This document shows, in pieces, positions 59,561 through 64,000 of a stretch of 64,000 bases of DNA. The translations under genes were made by a program, and so were the position numbers. Numbering within the stretch: the stretch's first letter is position 1; each line of letters starts with the position of its first letter. The stretch is from Monocercomonoides exilis (lineage: Eukaryota > Preaxostyla > Oxymonadida > Polymastigidae). The stretch is taken from contig LSRY02000026.1 in NCBI GenBank assembly GCA_001643675.2, positions 446,001 to 510,000 on the forward strand, read 5' to 3'. The notes beneath the pieces are model-generated. The model searched no databases. It was not told where the DNA came from and saw nothing but the letters and a program-made list of their open reading frames with translations.

Positions 59561-61420
59561 GTGCTTGCCATTGATGGACCCTTTCTCAGTACTGTTCTCA
59601 GACTCTTCCATTCGAATGTCCGAAGAGGCGTCTTCTCCAACAGCACATCCCAGTTCTGCCCCTTCCAGTTCGGCAGGAGTAATACTACTGGTACTCTCTC
59701 CTTCTGTGCCTTCCGAATCGTCATTGGTATCAGGGGAACTGGGGGGTGTGCCAGAACGCACTCGTTCTTCCATGGATATGCTAGACCGTCTTCTCCCAAT
59801 GGGCTTCCTATTCCGCACCAACGATCGACCTTGTGGTTGTGTTGAGCTGCAAAGGCGTCCAGCGTTGGAGTAACTTGAAGCACCTCCAGAATCTGAGAGA
59901 GATCTTCGTCCGTAATGCTGTAGTCTCCTGCTCTTTCCAGGCGGGACAAAGCATCGGCTCTTGTGTTCTGCTGTCAAGGAAGATGAACTGCTTTCAGGAC
60001 TATTTTCAGTTTCTCCTTCAATGTCCATATCCTTTTGAGTGTCGGGTGAAGATTCCTTCCTGCATTCCATCTGTTCACGTTGAAGACGACTGCCGAATTG
60101 TCTGACCGAAGTTGCAACTGTGAAATCCGATTCTCTGCTAGGATTGGTGCAAAATGTGTTAGGGCAAGTTCTACTGCTTTTAATTCTCTGTAGTTGGATG
60201 ATTGGTTTTTCACGGAGAATGGAAAACGACTGTGACAATCTAGTGACATTCTGTTTATTCTGAGGGTTGCTCCCCAGGAGCTTTCTGATGCATCGGTGGT
60301 TAGTACTGCTTCTGGAATAAACACTGGTGTTAGTCTGCGTCTGGGGTTCTTCTTCAATGTCCATCTCCATCTTCTTATTTGCTGGAGGATTGACGCATTC
60401 AGCCTCATCATTCCATCCCATCCGTTTGTTAAAACTCCTTTCTGCAGCAATTTGAAGATTGATTGGAGGTGTAAAGATGCGTCTGGCAGAACGAAGCGTG
60501 TAGAACTGAGCTTTCCCACGAATGATGCTAAGTCCCTCACTCTGATAGTCTTGGCTCTTAAACACCTTCTCTCCCACCTGTGACACAGCTCTCGCACTGT
60601 TTTTCTTCTTTCCTTCGTTAGACACACATCGAAGCTTGTTGTATTCCATTCGAATCCAAGGAAGCTGAACTGCGAACTCGGTATGAGGTTGCACTTCTTC
60701 TTGTTTATCAGCAGACCGAGGCTTTCCAAAAATACGATTATCTCCTGAATTATTTTCTTCAAGACTTCTTGATCTTGATGCAGAAAAAGAAGGTCGTCCA
60801 AATAGGCAATGACTCTGACATCCCATCTCCTTCTTATCTCCGCTGTCACCTTCCTCATAATATGCGTGAACAGACGCGGTGCATCCACAAAGCCGAAAGG
60901 CATGCCTTTGAAGGAGTAATCTCTTCCCATGAATCTGAAAGCAAGATAGGGCATTAGCTCCTTTGAGACTGGGATTAAGTAATAAGCTTGTTCCAAGTCT
61001 AGGGATACTGCGTAATATTTCCGTCTTATCAGCCGTTCCACTGTCTTTTCTCCATCGCACTTGTAATGTGTTCTCTTCACCGCTGCATTCAGTTTCCGAC
61101 AATCGAGAATCTGTCTCCAGCTGCCTGACTTCTTTTGAATAAGAAATACATTGTTTCTGTATTTCACATCCTTCTGCTCCATCGGGATAACGACTCCTGT
61201 TCGTATTTGTTCTTCTGATATTTTCTTGAATTTCTTGATCTTTTGTTGGTTGAGAAGCAACGCTCCGTCTCTGAACTGCACTTGGCTGAGAGCTTTCCTG
61301 GACTGCTTGCTCTTCCACATGGCCTGCACTCCATTGCTTATCAATTTCTCTCCTCCGATTCGCTTCTATGCCGAGATAAACAATGCTGTTCTTCCTCCTA
61401 TCTGCCTCCTCTGCTCTGTC
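59344..61420 (-). pseudogene. Reverse transcriptase / RNase H / Dam-like ORF of DIRS 2
   Basis: Counting from 61344: RT motifs SLDLEQAYY (Asp near 116), GMPFG (147-151) and AYLDD (181-184), then INKKKC and SFLGFEW, a complete RT core. RNase H has TTDASE (Asp 351), NYRELK (Glu 387) and RSDN (Asp 415). After a TGA at 59971-59973 (Gly in DIRS 1) the frame continues 59949-59344 with RADALSRL and a Dam-like methyltransferase domain, LDAFAA and AHPPVPLIP, as described in DIRS elements. Upstream, a TAG near 61364 stands where DIRS 1 has Trp (GGRTALF context). Nearly intact. Confidence 0.8.
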
Positions 61421-61436
61421 TCCTTGTGAACTGGCT

Positions 61437-62351
61437 CTAAAATTGTTGACGCCCCCCTGGTCTCCTGCTCCAACTGCTCTGGTTCCTCCTTCTTCCGAAT
61501 TGCTGTCTTCTTGCGAGCGCTGAGGACCGGGGGTATCTCCGAAAAAACCGTGTATTTGTGTGAGAAATGGGATAACTATATCTTCTTTGAAGTGTTCCTG
61601 GTTGTTCTCTAACAGGAGCCTGAACACGTGTAATAGGAAGTACTGGTCTCTGGAAGCCTCTCTCTAGCTTGGCTTCCTGCCTTGTTTCTTTGAGAATCAG
61701 TTCCTGTCTCTCTGTGAGAATTCCTGTAGAAGCGTCTGTGCTCATCGCTGTGGCAGCCCTGAAACCAAACCTGCCTTGAATTCGAACCGTTCGTGCCTCT
61801 TGAAGAGCCCTGGTAATCATTATCAAGATGTCAGCTAGCCTTTGTTTTGCACCTTCACTTGAAGTCGGTATCTCGGCTAAACCTATGAGCGCAGCTTTAA
61901 TCCCCTGGAAAAGAAAAATCTCCACCTTGTAACCCGCCTGATCTAATGCGTCGTTAATCCAGTTTTCTGTTCTCTTGGCAGTGGGCGGTTCAAGAGATTA
62001 CAACAGGCTAAAATCCTGTGTTGCATTCTCCTCAACAACATCTTGGACAGATATAGTGGAAATCCTTAGATCAAAAATTGAAATATTCGGCGTTTGTCCG
62101 AAAATGTCCTCAAACTCCTGACAAATAAGTTGGGATATGTCTAACACATCATCATTCTCCTTTCTGTCAGCTGAAGGGGTCAACTCCTGTGCTAAACCTT
62201 CCGATGAAGAAGGTGAAAAAATTGAAGAGGAAGAAAAGATGTTAGGTTGTGACAAGGTCCCTGGTTGGCTTTGCGCCCCACTGTGCTGCATTGCAGAATC
62301 AGCCGACGGCGTAAGTCCAACAATCGGAGGGAATTGCGAAGCAGACATCAT
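61437..62351 (-). pseudogene. ORF1 (gag-like) of DIRS 2, one nonsense codon
   Basis: Starts with ATG near the terminal repeat (62351). A Ser/Pro-rich first part with DISQLICQEFEDIF runs to a TAA at 61998-62000. The same frame continues with NWINDALDQAG, VRIQGRFGFRAA (both shared with DIRS 1) and an Arg/Gln-rich basic tail ending near 61437. Likely the element's structural protein. Confidence 0.6.
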
Positions 62352-62387
62352 TGATCAAATGTGGCGACTGACCCATAGATTGTGGCG

Positions 62388-62454
62388 TCTCTCAAAAAGA
62401 GAAGGAATTGATGAAACACTTTCTTGATAATTAAGGTGCTTATGCACTTTAATT
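62388..62454. repeat. DIRS 2 terminal inverted repeat (5' end of element)
   Basis: Inverted partner of 58106-58172. Similarity to the outer module extends inward to 62364. Confidence 0.9.
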
Positions 62455-62653
62455 GCTAAAGAATTCTGAAAAAAAGTGTCACACACTTTCAATTAATTGT
62501 CCATCAGATTCATGTTGTCATTGAAAAACAGAAAAGCACATTGAAGATTTCAATATTAACATTTGATTGATTTCTTGGGATTTGTGACAAATTATTGATT
62601 CGAATATTTTGATAGAAAAAATATAAAATCAAAAAGAATCACCCAATTAATGT

Positions 62654-63559
62654 CATATTCACCATTTACCATTCAAATTTGGTAAACTTATTATTCGAAA
62701 TTGGTTAACTTCTGATTCAAAATTATTATAATTGGGTGATTTTTTTTGATATCATAAAAAAAGATCAAAAATCGAAAATATAAAATCTATTGTGGTATTT
62801 AGTGATCAAAAAGTTTTTTAGATCTATTTCAAGTATTTAGCTTTTATTTCTGTAATATATGTATGTTTCATTATTATATTCTAAAAAACATACTTTTTTG
62901 ATGTTTTTGTGGAAAAGAATTTTTTTGATCAAGTTAAATAAAAATTAACCTAAAATAAATAAAGTTAAACCAACAAAACTCATCAAAAAGACAAAAAAAT
63001 ATTCTTAACTTGCTTTACAAAGCTAATAAAAGGGAAAAAATATTTAAATAACTTTAAAAGATGCAACAAATATGTGAATTTTTATTTTTCCGTTGATAAT
63101 GCAATGTGCTTTCCATTTATCTTGATGAAATCTCATCATTAAGTTCCTGCTCCAGCAGTTCAGCCCAACAGACTTAGTAAATATCGTTTCAAAAAATGAA
63201 GGAGTTACAATAATTAATGATAACAACTTTCATAAGCTCTTCTTTTTCTCTTAATTCTTCATATTACATTCCCATTCAGCTTCTTTCTTATCCTCCATTC
63301 ATTTTTCTTCAGTTTCTGCTCTCCTTCATCTTAATTCCTTATTTGAAAATGCAACTCATATGGTCTTCTTTTATCTCCAATGTTTTCCAAATGAATCTTT
63401 CATAACACTTCTTATAGCTTCTCAGACTTAAAAATAATTTGTTAATCTTTTTCTACGAATTCATTTCGTTCATTTTCTTTATCTTCTCTTCTCAGTCAGC
63501 TCCCTCTTCCTCAACCACACCTTCATCACCAGTGTCATCTTAAACAACCTCAGCATATT
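62654..63559. other. AT-rich spacer with a lone MITE-like end
   Basis: TTGGGTGATTTTTTTTGAT at about 62732 resembles a MITE terminus but I found no partner. No gene supported; the 63480-63559 part may be a 3' exon of the edge gene. Confidence 0.45.
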
Positions 63560-64000
63560 CTATCTCACCTCCCCCACAAACACCCTTTCACATAACTCCT
63601 TCAACAAGTCCAGTTGTTCCATGAGAAGTATCATCCTGACACACAGAAACCAGCAAACTCCCTCTGGAGATATGATTTCCTTGATGCAAAGATCAGCCGG
63701 TTCAGTATTATTGAAGAGGTGACCGAATGAAAAAGAAGAAAAAGAAGAAGAAGAAGAAGAAGAAGAAGAAGAAGAAGAAGAAGAAGAAGATGTTGAAGAA
63801 GAAGAAGATGATGATGATGGAGAAGAGGAAGAAGGAGAAGACAATGGAGAAAGATTTGAATGTTTTTCTGATGATGATGATTCTGTTGAAGAAGAAGAAA
63901 AAGAATTTGAAGAAGAAGAATTAGAAAAAAGAGAAGAAGGAATTTTATAAGTTTCAATGTCTTCTTCTTCTCTTTCTTTTCCTTTTCCTTCTCTTTCTCT
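63560..64000 (-). CDS. Ser-rich gene fragment entering from the right edge
   Basis: An open minus-strand frame runs from the window edge. It starts with a basic/acidic stretch (KERE, DIETYKIPSSLF), then a long Ser run over TTC repeats, then a more ordered part with SFGHLFNNTEPADLCIKEI and LDLLKELCERVFVG, ending GEVR and TAG at 63560. GGGGAG|GTGAGATAG just before the stop is a reasonable splice donor, so the TAG may lie in an intron and more exons may follow. 5' end outside the window; family not recognised. Confidence 0.4.
   Translation of the reverse strand, partial: REREGKGKEREEEDIETYKIPSSLFSNSSSSNSFSSSSTESSSSEKHSNLSPLSSPSSSSPSSSSSSSSTSSSSSSSSSSSSSSSSFSSFSFGHLFNNTEPADLCIKEIISPEGVCWFLCVRMILLMEQLDLLKELCERVFVGEVR

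Larger units (their letters stand above)
57873..62454 (-). mobile_element. DIRS-like tyrosine-recombinase retrotransposon 2
   Basis: Same order and orientation as DIRS 1: terminal repeat, ORF1, RT/RNase H/Dam-like ORF, overlapping YR ORF, terminal repeat, outer module. Protein identity with DIRS 1 is only moderate and the terminal repeats differ in sequence, so these are distinct families. Lesions are single nonsense codons: TAA in ORF1, TAG upstream of the RT region, TGA near the RNase H end and TAA in the recombinase. The RT domain is complete. Confidence 0.85.
57796..62653. mobile_element. MITE split by DIRS 2
   Basis: TGGGTGATTATTTTAGAAATC at 57796 shares about 50 bp of alignable start with the 13420 MITE, including the TTTTTTCGG word. 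The inverted end AAAAAGAATCACCCA is at 62638-62653. The two flanks of DIRS 2 (about 76 and 199 bp) add up to about 275 bp, close to the intact 255 bp MITE. That supports insertion of DIRS 2 into this element. Confidence 0.55.

Noticed and set aside
59560-61627. Long upstream extension of the DIRS 2 recombinase frame
   Set aside because: It overlaps the well-supported RT/RNase H frame and shows no family motifs until the recombinase begins.
1-64000. CRISPR arrays, rRNA or tRNA genes, bacterial operons
   Set aside because: No regularly spaced repeats, no conserved rRNA blocks and no cloverleaf with A/B boxes noticed. Introns and element types are eukaryotic.

Overview
The window looks like an AT-rich nuclear genome fragment of a protist, most likely an oxymonad (Preaxostyla, for example Monocercomonoides or Blattamonas). 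That placement is inference. It rests on very long cysteine- and glycine-rich beta-helix surface proteins ending in a transmembrane segment and a kinase-like tail, an ARM-like lineage protein family, a nephrocystin-4-like ciliary gene, short AT-rich introns (42-145 bp), and abundant GAA/TTC triplet runs. Several long ORFs, the longest about 2600 codons, contain no internal TAA, TAG or TGA, so the standard code is the simplest reading.

Layout. 0.4-4.4 kb is a decayed hAT-type transposase interrupted by a near-perfect 1 kb palindrome. 4.9-12.9 kb (minus strand) is a broken copy (A) of a giant beta-helix/TM/pseudokinase gene. 13.4-16.4 kb holds a MITE and a pogo-like transposon. 17.5-21.7 kb carries a small hypothetical gene, a relic of the giant-gene family and a relic of the ARM-like family. 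21.9-27.5 kb contains a nephrocystin-4-like gene with recognisable introns but several stops and no C-terminal half. 27.8-32.3 kb is a DIRS-like tyrosine-recombinase retrotransposon. 33.4-36.0 kb holds a Merlin/IS1016-like transposase relic and a third, truncated DIRS fragment. 36.2-39.9 kb is an apparently intact three-unit beta-helix membrane protein. 41.9-43.4 kb is the better-preserved ARM-like gene. 44.8-46.3 kb holds small uncertain genes. 46.6-55.9 kb is giant gene copy B on the plus strand, inverted relative to copy A. 57.8-62.5 kb is a second DIRS-like element inserted in a MITE, and a gene fragment runs off the right edge.

Two themes stand out. First, a surface-protein family is being duplicated, homogenised and decayed: copies A and B are mosaic, with nearly identical blocks beside diverged ones, and both carry the same early +1 frame break. 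Second, mobile elements are dense: hAT, pogo, Merlin, MITEs, a foldback element and three DIRS copies lie within 64 kb. The two complete DIRS copies share an unusual terminal architecture, in which an outer module carries the inner edge of the far terminal repeat and a conserved G-rich motif.
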